A DNA stretch of 64,000 nt from Metopolophium dirhodum. Lineage: Eukaryota > Arthropoda > Insecta > Hemiptera > Aphididae. Under the pieces are notes generated by a model that searched no databases, was not told where the DNA came from, and saw only the letters and a list, made by a program, of their open reading frames with translations. The stretch lies in contig NC_083560.1 of assembly GCF_019925205.1 (NCBI RefSeq), positions 148,076,526-148,140,525 of the forward strand, written 5' to 3'. The position numbers and the translations under genes were made by a program. How positions within the stretch are numbered: the stretch's first letter is position 1; every line of letters begins with the position of its first letter. This document shows positions 8,587 through 20,021 of this stretch, piece by piece.

Positions 8587-9503
8587 TGTCAACCTTAGAG
8601 AGTATAGCTAATGAGCTACATCGACCAGCGAGAAAAATATTTCCTAGACGTAGTGTGGTAACACGGTTTATTGACGACCTCTGGCAAGCTGATTTAATGG
8701 ATATGCAATCTCATTCTAAAAAAAATTATGGTTTTAAATTCATATTAATTGTTATAGACACATATAGCAAATATGTATTTGTGGAACCGCTGAAAAATAA
8801 ATCAGGTAAAGAATGTACAAAAGGAATGTTTAATATATTGAAAAAAGCTAAACCAACATTTTTACAGACAGATAATGGTACAGAATTTTACAATGTCCAA
8901 TTCCAAGATTTAATGAAAAAATATAAAATTAAACATTACAGTTCATACAGTGTTATCAAATGTTCAATCGCAGAACGTGTGATACAAACACTTAAAAATA
9001 ATATATATAAACATTTCACTGCAACAGGTACATGGAATTGGTATAATACAATATCAAAAATTATACATAACTATAATAATACAAAACATAGAACAATCAA
9101 ATGTACACCTAATGAAGCTCGAATGGATACAAACAGAATTAAATTTAGTACATATAAAAATTTACAAACATTGTATAAACCTAAATTTAAAGTTAACGAT
9201 AAAGTACGAATATCTAAGTATAAACATATATTTAGTAAAGGATATACACCGAATTGGACAACGGAAATATTTACAGTTTCAAAAGTTTTACATACAAATC
9301 CAGTAACTTATCAACTAAAGGATGAATCAAACAATATAATCTTAGGTAGTTTTTATGAACAGGAAATTAAATTAACTAATTTTCCAAACACCTTTCTCAT
9401 TGAACGTATTGTAAAAAAAGTTGGGAATAAAATGTTTGTTAAATGGTTAGGTTTTGATTCAAGTCAAAATTCATGGATAACATCATCAGATATTTTAAAA
9501 TAA
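8586..9503 (+). CDS. INT: Polinton retrovirus-type integrase with C-terminal chromodomain
   Basis: 305 aa. The rve core carries the acidic triad Asp36 (WQADLMD), Asp96 (QTDNGTEF) and Glu130 (SIAERVIQ). After an SH3-like basic region, a chromodomain occupies about residues 262-305 (FLIERIVKK, KMFVKWLGF, NSWI). Its role is insertion of element DNA with 6-bp staggered cuts, matching the TACACT duplication here. No zinc HHCC motif was seen at the N-terminus. The gene is convergent with the polymerase gene; the 242 bp between them is AT-rich with a TTTA microsatellite at about 9520-9550. Frame intact. A homologous C-terminal fragment lies at 30242-30451. Confidence 0.92.
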   Translation: MSTLESIANELHRPARKIFPRRSVVTRFIDDLWQADLMDMQSHSKKNYGFKFILIVIDTYSKYVFVEPLKNKSGKECTKGMFNILKKAKPTFLQTDNGTEFYNVQFQDLMKKYKIKHYSSYSVIKCSIAERVIQTLKNNIYKHFTATGTWNWYNTISKIIHNYNNTKHRTIKCTPNEARMDTNRIKFSTYKNLQTLYKPKFKVNDKVRISKYKHIFSKGYTPNWTTEIFTVSKVLHTNPVTYQLKDESNNIILGSFYEQEIKLTNFPNTFLIERIVKKVGNKMFVKWLGFDSSQNSWITSSDILK

Positions 9504-9955
9504 TGTTTTTTTATGTATAATATTTATTTATTTATTTATTTATTTATTTTTTTAATAAAATAAAATATCAGTTTTTTTTATTAAGTCGAATTAATTATTT
9601 CACATGATCTCCTGATCCTCATTAGTCTGTTTTGAAAACTATATATAAATATATACAATCGATAAAAACAAAAAGCGTCATCTAGTGGTAAATAAATAAA
9701 TGAAAATAATAATACTGCTGTATTTTGTTCCGCTAGATAACGCTTTTAAACTGAGTCATTAAGTTTATAGTGACCATAAGCTAAAGTATTTATCCCGTCA
9801 TCCATTATATAACGTTTATCATCGTTTGCACTTAGAACAAGTTTGCTCATTGTTTTCGAATGAACAACATGTTTATTTGATTGGATAAAATTCATTTTTC
9901 TATGAGTTTGTTCATCCTTGAGAGTTTTATGGTTTATAAAAGCGTTTAGTATATT

Positions 9956-12529
9956 TGTTACAGTTAAAACCCGAAATCCGTCGAAACTAGTTTTAACTAG
10001 TCAAAACTAGTTTCCACAAATCCCTTTAGTCATTTCTGGTTTTAACTAGTTAAAACTAGAATTTACTAAGACCTATAAAATATATTGGTGAAAACTAGAA
10101 TTATCTAGTTAAAATCCTTAATTTTTATATTGATAGGTTAAACTAGTTTTAACTAGGGAAAAGTAGAAATATAAGTACACATTAGAATAATTATTATAGG
10201 AATTTATTATATTATTTATTTTGACAGGACAAACTATTGTGGCATTTAGAATTAGGACAAACTATTGTATAGAATAATATTATATTGTATTTAAACTCGT
10301 ACTACATAAAACTCACGCGACCACAGACGATCTATAAATATTGCTCGATAATTGTTTGACCGGTCGACTATCAAATCAATTAAGATAACTAGTCGTCCAA
10401 CACTTAGATACGATATAACTTCGACAGATTATACCTACAATAATATTAATAATAATACGATATTGATCTGAAGGTCAGCTTATATCGTCGGCTGTGTTTC
10501 GCCAGTGCGATTGTGTTCGTCGTAGTCGTTGTACCTACGTGTTTTTGTCGTGAATTGCCCGTTCTAAGTTGTTTTTTCGCTCTTGTTGACATTCGCCGGT
10601 TTTGAAAATTGTCCTAACGTCACTGTACACTTTGGTATCATGTTGGAAACTGAAAGAGAAATGAGTACCCGAGAACGGTTTTTTAAGAAGCTTATGGAAT
10701 CGGTGGAAGGAAAAAAAGACAATCATTATAATATCATTACTAAAGATGCTTATGATTCGCTTCTAAAAGAGGTTGAGGATGCGATATCAGCCACTAAAAA
10801 AACCTCTGCTCAATATAGAAGGATCAAGCGATTCAATGTTTTGGAATTTGGCGATACAAAAAAGCTGGTAACCCGCGGAGAGCCAGTCAAATATTATTTG
10901 CCGATGGAAGACATTTTTGATGTCATTGATTTGTCACATATCGCTGTAGGGCATGGAGGGAGAGATCGTCTGAAGGTTGAAACTTCAAGAAAGTACGCCA
11001 ACATTACCACTGACATGATAAATATTTTTTTGTCTCTCTGTGAAACGTGCCAGAAAAAGAAAAAACTAGGAAAGAAAGGACTCGTTTCGAAACCAATTTT
11101 GCACACTGAATTAAATAGTAGATGTCAAATAGATTTGATAGACATGCAGTCACAACCTGATGCACAGTTTAAGTTTATACTTAATTATCAAGATCATCTG
11201 ACAAAATTCGTTCTGCTCCGCCCCTTGCAGACCAAGCGTGCAGAAGAAGTTGCAAGCCATTTATTAGACATTTTTTTAACATTTGGTGCTCCGGTTCTTC
11301 TTCATTCAGACAATGGGAGAGAATTTGTTAACAGTGTGATTACAGAGCTGACAGGGCTATGGCCAGAGTTAAAAATCGTGCACGGGAAACCTAGGCATTC
11401 ACAAAGCCAAGGCTCCGTAGAGCGAGCCAACCAAGACGTGGAACGAATGCTCGCTTCTTGGATGACAGACAATAAATCCACTAATTGGTCTATCGGATTA
11501 AAGTTCGTACAATTTATGAAAAATAGAGCACACCACGCCGGGATAAATATGACGCCCTATAAAGCAATGTTTGGGGTTGATCCAAGAGTGGGGCTCGTAA
11601 CCTCTAACCTCCCCAATGATTTGATTGCTACTATAAACGTCGAGGATGAACTGGAAAATCTTATATGTACTGAAACTGGAAGTGAAAATAAGATTGAGCA
11701 GGAAGCTGCAGGTAAACATTTTCCGGTTTATTTCTTTGATATGTTTCAGATACCTCTTTTATAGGTGCAATTAGAAAAGAAGCTCATGAAAATTTGGAAA
11801 AACAGGCAGCCCGAATGATGACTCGATCAGAAAAAAAATTTCCCGCCGTTGATGTTGGTGTCAACGTAGTAATCCGCATTCCAGATGTTGACAAAGGCAA
11901 AACAGATCATCCTAATCTCATCGGAGTGGTGTTAGAAAAAACAGAGCACGATCTATACAGAATCGGAAGTAAGGATGGAATTCTAGAAAAACTTTATTGT
12001 AGGTACGTCCATTATCACATTTTCATACACCAAATAAAATATAATTAGTAAATAGTTACTAATCAGTAAAAATTGTTTCAGATCTGAATTTATAACATGC
12101 GAAGAAAAATTCATCACAGAGAATCAAGTTCCAAACAATCATATTTCCCTCCGTGCAGCCGCAACAAAAGCATCGACGGGGTCGGGGCAAGGCTTTGTAA
12201 GATGCACATGTAAAACGTCCTGCGGAACAAATCGCTGTTTATGTAGAAAAAATAAAATACTATGCAATTCTAAATGCCACAATAGTTTGTCCTGTCAAAA
12301 TAAATAATATAATAAATTCCTATAATAATTATTCTAATGTGTACTTATATTTCTACTTTTCCCTAGTTAAAACTAGTTTAACCTATCAATATAAAAATTA
12401 AGGATTTTATAGGTCTTAGTAAATTCTAGTTTTAACTAGTTAAAACCAGAAATGACTAAAGGGATTTGTGGAAACTAGTTTTGACTAGTTAAAACTAGTT
12501 TCGACGGATTTCGGGTTTTAACTGTAACA
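9956..12529 (+). mobile_element. Ginger DNA transposon inserted in the Polinton A polymerase gene
   Basis: Ends start TGTTACAGTTAAAACCCG and match in inverted orientation for about 250 bp (9956-10248 and 12280-12529). The left arm has about 47 extra bp. TATT is duplicated at 9952-9955 and 12530-12533. TGT-type ends, a 4-bp duplication and a gypsy-like integrase gene define the Ginger class. The terminal repeats are packed with the dyad AACTAGTT and variants, which may be integrase binding sites. The near-identity of the two ends suggests a recent insertion. Noncoding 10249-10639 carries the promoter and 5' leader. Confidence 0.93.
10640..12307 (+). CDS. Ginger integrase/transposase, three exons
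   Basis: Exons proposed at 10640-11711, 11750-12002 and 12082-12307. The 38-bp first intron (GTAAAC...TTTCAG) and the 79-bp second (GTACGT...TTTCAG) keep the frame. Domains: an HHCC zinc finger (HIAVGH ... CETC), an rve core with Asp in QIDLIDMQ, Asp in HSDNGREF and Glu in SVERANQDV, and a cysteine-rich tail with repeated CxC/CxxxC pairs (CTCKTSC, CLCRK, CHNSLSC). The ATG at 10640 is the first in frame; an upstream TTG is unlikely. No premature stop is needed under this splicing, so it may be intact. The gene runs opposite to the polymerase gene it disrupts. Confidence 0.8.
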
Positions 12530-15500
12530 TATTCATATAATTGTTAAATTGCATGTGATTTTTAATTATATATTTCTTTACGCCTTTTGCTTTTTTTTTC
12601 TCAGCGCCATCTATAGTTTTATAAGCATATAATTTCGGTCTTAATGAAACGAATTCTTTAATTATAATTCCTTTCATTTCATCTTTAAAGAACCCTGGTT
12701 GATTTTTATGAATTTCACTAAAACAACAATGGTCTTTAGGATAATTAGATGTGTCAAAATATGGTAATAAACTATTTTTTAAATCGTCAAAAAAATTTGT
12801 TGTTTGGATAGCATATATCAGGGAATCAGTATCCGAATATAAAGAACTAATTTTAGTACCATACCTTTTCTTCATTACATTATAATGGAAGTCATACATA
12901 AATGTTTTCGAAACGTCTAAAATTGCAAATCCTACATAAATTGCCTTGTCGAATTTAATTGTTTCCTTATGCTGATGAATGGCCATGAGATTCTTAGAAT
13001 ATATAGTTCTGTCTTTAAAACTAGTTTTCGCCATTAATTTCCTTGCTTTTTGTTCTGAAGAAACCAGTTTTATAGAAGTTCTTGCTCGAACATTCTCCAT
13101 ACATTTACCAAAAACGCTATTAATTAGCAACTTCCAGAAATCCTTCTCAAACTCGTTTTTAGCTTGTACTCTCATAGATGTACATAATTTTATGTATGAT
13201 GCCATCCATTTACTTTGGGAAAAACGGATAGCTCGATGAATTTTTACTACTTTAAGACCGTGAGAAATTGCTTGTTTTAAATTTTTGTAATGTACAATAT
13301 AGTTTTTTTTCGGTGATAAAGTAGTTAACAATTTCTCAACTTTCGAATTTGGTGGACATTCGTTAAACGGTAAAAATGGGAAATCATTATGATATTTATG
13401 TAGATGTTTAGGATACTCAATATCAACTTCTAATATATATCCGACTTCTGAATCATCAGCGATTTTAGTTACATCTATGTTGAGATCGTCAACCCATTCA
13501 AAATCTTTAAAAGGTAATTCTGTTAACATAGACTTCCCATACAAATTCACACAATCGAGATATGTAATCCATGTGATCGGTTCATTTGCATTATAGTCCA
13601 ATCCTTCGATATTTGGTATGTTTGCCTTAACATATCTTTTGGTTGATTGGCATATCCCGCCTCTAATCGATTTTTCGAAGAAAAGCAACATGTTATACTC
13701 CTTTAACCTTGATAATTTGACCTTGGTATACTTCAGCATACAGTCAAAAGCAAACCCGGGAGCAGTCATATAATGAGCAGGATCTAGTTCGAGCGTAGAT
13801 AAACATAAGTCTCTAAAATTTTCGAACACATCGGCTAGTATGCTAACATCAGTTTTTAAATAAAGATCGCTATATTCACCTAAAGTCTTTATATCAAATG
13901 TATGCCATACATTTTTAGCATGTATATAATCTTCATCACTAATTTTCTCGTCTGTTAAAGAGTTATAAAATTCTAGCTTTGATGGTAGAAAAGTATCATC
14001 TAATTTACTCCAATTATCGACATATTCATAAGGGAAGACTCCTTTTCGTGTAACTAAATCTAGTGCTTCCGCAGAAAATATTTTAAGAGTTTCTCTAAAT
14101 CTCGACTTATCTTCAGATAAATTTTCCGCAAGTTTACTTAATGACTCGCTCATAAAACGGAATGTATCAACAAATTTTATACTAAATTTAGGTGCGATTT
14201 CCTTGCTGAAGGATATATATTTTTCTGATGAATTAGGAATAACGTGAATATTTTGATCATCGCAACCGAGCTCTCGAATTATGAAATGGCTATCGTACGA
14301 TAAATTATGAAAGAAAATTGGAATGAATGATGGATTAGTTATTTGAAAATTACATTCGAGACAAAGACATTGTCTATATTTACCAGTAAAATGACAGTGA
14401 TCTCGAACTTTAATTAAATTATTTTTTTTAAAATGTTTTGAACATTTTTCACATCTTTTAATTCTTTGAAAACGTTTTTCTTCTTTTTCAGTTAATTTAC
14501 CCATTGGTGTAGCAGTTTCGTAAATTGTTTTGATATTATTTCCGATATCAATCATATTTTCCATAAATTTTTTTGCTGCATTTTCACCTCTATAAATAAC
14601 CACCTTTCTAGGAATCTTCAACTGTTTTACTAACTCTTTTGGTATAATATCATAGTCGACTTTTACATAAAACCCATAACTCATAATTTCATGTAAATGT
14701 GTAATATATGTTTTTTTTTTTTTACAACTCTGAATGAATTCATCAGGTTTTTTAGGAGTTAAAATACATTCGAAGTCTGCATAAATAACAATTGGTATCC
14801 TTTGAGTTTTTTTATAACTTTTAAAATAAATAAAATCATCATCTCCCTCTTCAAACATTATAGGTTTCCCTAATTGGTTCTTTCTACAATTATGTTGATG
14901 TTCAATCAATCCTTTCATACCCCAAAGTTTGCTTTTACACGGTTTGTTCCCAAAAGTAGTAAAACATCTTTTACATATAATTAGCTTAGTACAATTTTTA
15001 GTTTTCTGACTTCTAACGAATCTTGAAAATTTTTTTATATAACAGTAATGTGATGTTTCATCATTATTGAACAGAAAAAGATCGAAATGTTTTTTTCTTT
15101 CAGTATTACAAATATACAAAGGAAAAATATGTTTTTTATCATTTAAACTATAAATATTAATTGATACATCGTTTGTACGTTCAAATTTTTTCATCTGACT
15201 GATTGGTGTTGGAAAATCAATACATTTAAAATCTAAACCACTTTTTGTTTCTAACATTTTAAAATATTTCTTATTCAAATAAGTTTTATTCGATCGATTA
15301 TCAAACTTAGATAGTATTGAATATTTAAAACATTTAGCATCGTTATTTTTTACATTTATAATTGCTCTTTTATCTTTTATATATTCAGGTAGATCTAGAT
15401 ACGTTCCTCCTCTGAGAGGATTCACTGTATTAATTCTCAATTGTAATACATCTATAGTTTTAAGGGACCACCCAGATCCTTTCGCTAAAAACTGGTCTTG

Positions 15501-16048
15501 TTCAGATAATAATTTATTGAACATTCCATTTAGTAATTTATTGAAATTGGATGAATTACATGCAAGTGTATTAGAAGTTTTGAAAGCTATGTCCCGAACT
15601 TCTTGAGTGAGTATTCTTTCGTATACGCTATCCACATGTAAATTAAATTTTATAGATGATTGTAAACATGATTCTTTTAACTTTAAAATTAATTTATCTC
15701 TAACATAGTTAAAAAAAAGCGTGTAATCTATAAAATTTAAAGTATTCTTAATCAAAAATGTTTTTGAACATTTCTTAAATCTCTCGATTTCGAATAAACC
15801 TTCGTCAGAAGATGACATCCGCTCGTGTTTTGTAACCGTTTTTCTTTTCATTATGAAACTGAAAAAATAGATTAAATAAAAAAAAACATAGGTAAAAGCA
15901 ATCATAATATTGTAAATTTATTATAACATCAACTTCTTTTTTTTTAATTCTTATGCAAGCAATTCAGAATATTGTTTTCAAAATATAATAAAAGTATTAA
16001 TTCTAAATTATTACAAAGAAAAAAAGAATTGGTTAATATAATAAGAAA

Positions 16049-16318
16049 TTACTCAGATTCTAATTCTCTTAACCGATTGTTTAGTTCTGTTAACCGGCAC
16101 TGAAGATCTGCTTTACATTCACTTGAATATTTTTCGAAACTATTATGTTCATTTATCAATTTATTTTTAAAAACTGTTTTTTTCTTAATACAATCATTAA
16201 TTTTTGTAAATACTTTTTGAAATGCTTTCCGTTTCTCGATACAATAGCGTTTATTGTCACGCACCTGCTGTTCTACTTCTAGAATTCTGCTTTTAACTAC
16301 GTTTATTTCTGAGTTCAT
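16049..16318 (-). CDS. Small coiled-coil protein (Polinton A early region)
   Basis: 89 aa from the ATG at 16316-16318, the first ATG after the acceptor TAATTTTCAG. An upstream in-frame ATG would lie in the putative intron. Heptad-like charged helices run across most of the length, ending RLTELNNRLRELESE. No known domain. It lies between the polymerase gene and another small helical gene on the same strand. Function unknown. Confidence 0.6.
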   Translation of the reverse strand: MNSEINVVKSRILEVEQQVRDNKRYCIEKRKAFQKVFTKINDCIKKKTVFKNKLINEHNSFEKYSSECKADLQCRLTELNNRLRELESE

Positions 16319-16619
16319 GATTCTGAAAATTACATAGAATTTCAAAACTAACTGTTAATTGATACGTTTTTTTAAATCTAAACCACTTTTCCTAACATTT
16401 TTATTGCATTAGTTTTATTTGAACGATTATCAAACTTATCCAGAATTGATGATATAAAACATTTATTATTCTTCAACAGATATTATATACACAGGGATGA
16501 TATATTTTATAATTTATGACAATATCATTCGATATATTTTTATAATATAAAATAATAAATAATAACAAAATAATTTATTTGTAAAAACAAATTTTATTTT
16601 TTGGAAAAACTGAATATTA

Positions 16620-16901
16620 TCAATATTTGTCTAATTGTTCATACAACTCACTAAGACCTTTCTGTATATTTTTTTCACAAAGAAACGCTATATAATTTGA
16701 ATTTTTATAATTATTTATCATCGTTTGTTTTTCTTCTTCTAATATTGCTCGTGTCGTTTTCAATCTTGCTTTCAGAATCTTTATATTTATTTCTCTCAAG
16801 TTTTTTCTGAAAGTGACTTTAATTTCATCCATGCCGAGGTTGTTTTCGTCACGTTGTTGTAATATGGAGTTGATTTTTTCTAAGATAAGTGACGACTCCA
16901 T
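16620..16901 (-). CDS. Small coiled-coil protein, conserved in Polintons A and B
   Basis: 93 aa, starting MESSLILEKIN, largely helical and charged (KARLKTTRAILEEEKQ). A homologous N-terminus is encoded at 1-125 in Polinton B, so the gene is conserved between two elements and is not chance. Acceptor TTTTTCTAG precedes the ATG with only an A-rich spacer; the B copy has TTTACAG in the same place. Region 16346-16619, between this gene and the next, holds only AT-rich sequence. Function unknown. Confidence 0.65.
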   Translation of the reverse strand: MESSLILEKINSILQQRDENNLGMDEIKVTFRKNLREINIKILKARLKTTRAILEEEKQTMINNYKNSNYIAFLCEKNIQKGLSELYEQLDKY

Positions 16902-17067
16902 TTTTTTTTTTTTGTTTTTTTGTTTTTTTTTATTCTAGAAAAATTGAATAGAAATAAAATAATGTACAATAATAATAATAATTTATTATTTTATTTTATA
17001 TTTAACTCTTTTATATAAGAAAAAATTGTGTTAATCATAATTTACTAACATGTTTAACACTTAAAAG

Positions 17068-17332
17068 CTATGGTTCTCCTTGGGAAAATAATAATATTTC
17101 TGTTTTTACAACATATTTCCAAGTAAGGACTACTCTTTCTGCTAATTTCCCTACGACTCCGCCTCTACTTCTTAATTTGTTGACCACTAGACCAATTCCA
17201 GTGGCTTCTAAAAGTTCTATAGTCATCGGTAGTTTCGAAAGTTTGTATACACATTCATATATTTGTTCGTTGTCACAGGCCTCATCAGCTCTTACGATTT
17301 TTCTGGCGTAATGATTAATCACTCTGACTGAC
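17068..17332 (-). CDS. TFIIS/Elongin-A N-terminal domain protein (captured host-like domain)
   Basis: About 88 aa. The core LSKLPMTIELLEATGIGLVV, the following N-K-L-R segment, and G-V-V-G-K-L-A-E-R-V-V-L-T-W-K-Y-V-V match the four-helix TFIIS N-terminal (LW) domain found in TFIIS, Elongin A and Spn1. That domain binds transcription elongation partners. No zinc or central TFIIS domain follows. There is no in-frame ATG; the frame opens with GTG or at the splice acceptor TATATAG|G. The leader exon ends in AT, so splicing there would create the ATG at the junction. The gene is missing from Polinton B. Upstream (17333-17667) is only AT-rich DNA with a TA microsatellite. Confidence 0.75.
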
Positions 17333-17667
17333 CTATATATATATATATATATATATTTATATAAATGTTTCTTTATTAGGTTAGTTCACATATAAATGCT
17401 TATATTATTTTATGAAACCAAGTATAATATAAGCATTTATATCAAAATAAAAATTAACTATGATGGTAGATCGTGTATAAATTATAGTTTTCAATGATTA
17501 TATTTAGTTTGCAGAAACTAACGAATAATTTAATAATAACGTAAATGAAAAAAACAATACTATATTATAAACTATAAAAAAGAAAATTACATTGAATACC
17601 TATATACATAAATATAAACTTATAATATTATTACTAATTATTCATAACAAATTTAAAAAAAAAAATT

Positions 17668-18039
17668 TTAACCTGATCTAAATCTTTCGCGCTTAGATTC
17701 TGCTGTTGTAATAAAATCTAACCTTTTACCGAAACAGTGTTCTCGCTTACGAAAATTTGTAACATATAAATCACTATATTTTTTACATATATCCATTTTT
17801 TCTTCTCTTAATAAAACTAATTTTGCGTTTAAATCTTTTATATAAGAAAAATTTGGGTTACAGTTTGTTCTACTTAAATAAATAATGAATTTCAGGTTTT
17901 TAATTTTTTTTTTGAGATCTTTATATTCATATCTTTCTTTAATCTTATTTTCATCAATCATCTTCGTTAAGGTTACAATTTGTTGTCCATAATATTGAAT
18001 TTGTTCATTACAAAAATCATATGAATACCAAAAATTCAT
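17668..18039 (-). CDS. Small charged protein, conserved in Polintons A and B
   Basis: 123 aa starting MNFWYSYDFC, largely helical, with a lysine-rich middle (KKKIKNLKF) and a basic C-terminus. Residues about 40-95 align with the protein at 376-708 in B. The ATG follows the acceptor AAATTACAG|ATA, which is identical in form in B. It is the first gene of the leftward early transcript after the leader exon. Function unknown. Confidence 0.6.
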   Translation of the reverse strand: MNFWYSYDFCNEQIQYYGQQIVTLTKMIDENKIKERYEYKDLKKKIKNLKFIIYLSRTNCNPNFSYIKDLNAKLVLLREEKMDICKKYSDLYVTNFRKREHCFGKRLDFITTAESKRERFRSG

Positions 18040-19192
18040 TATCTGTAATTTTTGACTAAATACATTAGTATAAAATATAAAATATTATATAAATCTAATT
18101 ATTTAAAGTGATTATTTATAAAACAACGAATGTACGTATATACGTATATATAATAATAACTAATTATATTTTCAAAGCTAAATAAAAAACCTTTAAAAAT
18201 TAGACAATATAGCATTTATATCATAAAAAATAAAATTTTAGTTGCTAGTGAAGCTACGTCACACGATAATAGAAAAAAACGTGATAGTTTATATGTTAGT
18301 TAATAGTAGATAGGGCGATTGTAACTATCGTAGAGTTCGTACGGTAACATTACGTTGTCACGAAAGCAACTACGTGTTTACTATCAACGTGCGACAGCAG
18401 CTTTCGAATAATCTTAACGTAAAAGCAATAAAAAAAACATTATAGAAAAAAATAATTTAAATTTATATATGTGTATAATATACGTTTTAGGATATATTTT
18501 ATACAGTCATTAAACATTATTGAATATTTTAATATAATAAAAAAAATTTTTTATATTAAAACATTTTACGTAAGATAATATTACACGTGTAATACAACAA
18601 TCACGTTATCTATAAAAAATATTTATAATCAGCTATAGTATTTTAACATTGATAAAAACAAGGTATCGTGCAACAACTACTAGATAACGGTATCTATAGT
18701 TATTATCATGAAAGAGATTGACTATTAAAGATTTTTGAGGTTAGGTAATAATTATCAATATTATTGATGAATGATAAGCCCGATGTTCTATCTTATCTAT
18801 GTAAATCTATGATAGTATGGTACATCAGTTATCTTCTATACTGTAGACGTGGTGTAATTCATTTTAGTATTATTACTCTATGGTGTAATTATAACGTATT
18901 ATTGTTACTTGATCATAACTTAACAAAAAAAAAAGAAAACAGCTTATATTATAGTAGTGACTAAAAGTGAGAGTTGAGAAACCGTCTTTCAACTACTTCT
19001 ATTTTAATGTTTTTATTTTAAATAATCTATGAAAAAAAATCTTTAAGTCTAAACACTCAATACCCATAGTAATATTATAAAACTGTATTATCATTACAAC
19101 AATAAATTGTTATTATTCTATTTTATTTTTTAAAAAAAAAGAAGTATGATGTTAAATTAAATAATAACAATAAAAAAAAAAATAGTACTTAC
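18040..19192 (-). other. Probable long intron between leader exon and the first leftward gene of Polinton A
   Basis: No convincing open frame. The stretch is bounded by the donor CTAT|GTAAGT (RC, boundary 19192/19193) and the first acceptor ACAG at about 18043. It is AT-rich, with a GC-richer patch at 18240-18420 holding several ACG/CGT and ACTATCG dyad-like words. Nothing else was recognised. Confidence 0.5.
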
Positions 19193-19406
19193 ATAGCTTG
19201 TAGAAATTAAGGTACTTTTTCTAAGTATGATGGCTGGTCTATTTGTTAGAGTTGTTTTGACAATCTTTTGACTGCCCGTTGAAGATGTTTGGTAAACTGC
19301 TGGCTGGCTGTTGTTTTGGCGAAGAAGACTGTTCTGCTGCTGGCTGCTCTTGGAACTGCTGTTGCTTGAACTGATGACGATAAGCTAAGAAATTCTGGGT
19401 TTTATA
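19193..19406 (-). promoter_or_regulatory. Leftward promoter and ATG-free leader exon of Polinton A
   Basis: TATAAAA on the minus strand (RC of 19400-19406), then the initiator-like ATCAGTTCA (RC of 19367-19375) 30 bp downstream. A leader of about 180 nt follows, rich in CAG/CAA, without any ATG, ending CAAGCTAT|GTAAGTACT. Polinton B has the same initiator and donor. A 75-codon open frame crosses this block, but its start is upstream of the TATA box, so I do not call it a gene. A CAG-rich, AUG-free leader is consistent with efficient translation of whatever exon is joined to it. Confidence 0.65.
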
Positions 19407-19498
19407 CCCGAAAATAACCCTCTCTTCTCTCATTAGAATTTTTTGTGATGGATTTAAACATTTCAACTTATTTTACATCCTGTTTTAATATTATAATG

Positions 19499-20010
19499 GC
19501 ATTGACATTAAGTAAATGTGAAAACATTTGACTGAGCAGGTTATATTAGCAGCAATTTAGATTCATATAATATAATTGGTTTTTGAGAATGAATGTATAC
19601 ATTCTAAGCATTGACATTTAGTAAATGTGAAAACATTTGGCTGGACAGGTTATGTTAGCAACAATTAAAATTCATATAATGTAATTGGTTTTTGAGAATG
19701 AATGTATACATTCTAATTTATTTTAAATCCTGTTTGTAATAATTTAAATTCATGTAATGTAATTTGCTGTTGTATATGAACATGTTTCAGCACCCATCTA
19801 AGGTAAGGTTATTGTAGAAATTTATTCAAGGAGGGTATTGACCATGGTAAAAGGTGAATGTCATAAACATTTGGCTGGGATAGGTTATGTTAGCGTCAAT
19901 TTAAAGTCATGTAATGTGATTTTGCTGTTGTACCTGTATGTTCATGTTTTAGCAGGTTTCTATAATGTAAGGCTATGACCATTTGTATACTTAATTATTG
20001 AAGTAGTGGT
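19499..20010. repeat. Direct repeats of about 109 bp between the two divergent promoters of Polinton A
   Basis: Two clear copies start at 19499 and 19608, and degraded copies continue to about 19960. Each unit holds AAATGTGAAAACATTT (dyad AAATGT/ACATTT), a GCAGGTTATRTTAGCA-type word and the perfect 14-bp palindrome GAATGTATACATTC. The position between promoters and the dyads suggest protein binding sites, enhancer or origin; this is inference. Confidence 0.75.
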
Positions 20011-20021
20011 AAAAATCTGTG

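Larger units (their letters stand above)
9746..15851 (-). pseudogene. POLB: Protein-primed family B DNA polymerase of Polinton A, split by a Ginger element
   Basis: The main part is 12534-15851; the 3' end lies across the Ginger element at 9746-9955. Visible motifs: exonuclease I YADFEC (about residue 357), a FFHNLSYDSHF exonuclease II region, YLKTDVSILADVFENF, a YLDCVNLYGKSM region (motif A type) and YSDTDSL (motif C). A DHCHFTGKYRQ...CLECN insert resembles the zinc part of recombination endonuclease VII, common in Polinton polymerases. The start is the ATG at 15849-15851, directly after the acceptor TTTTTTCAG. Reading phase is the same on both sides of the insertion, and both sides align with the C polymerase. 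Unless the Ginger is removed, the protein loses about 70 C-terminal residues. Confidence 0.92.

Noticed and set aside
19239..19466. 75-codon minus-strand frame rich in Q and S
   Set aside because: Its start lies upstream of the TATA box and initiator of the leftward promoter; the B counterpart has no matching frame. Better explained as a noncoding leader exon.
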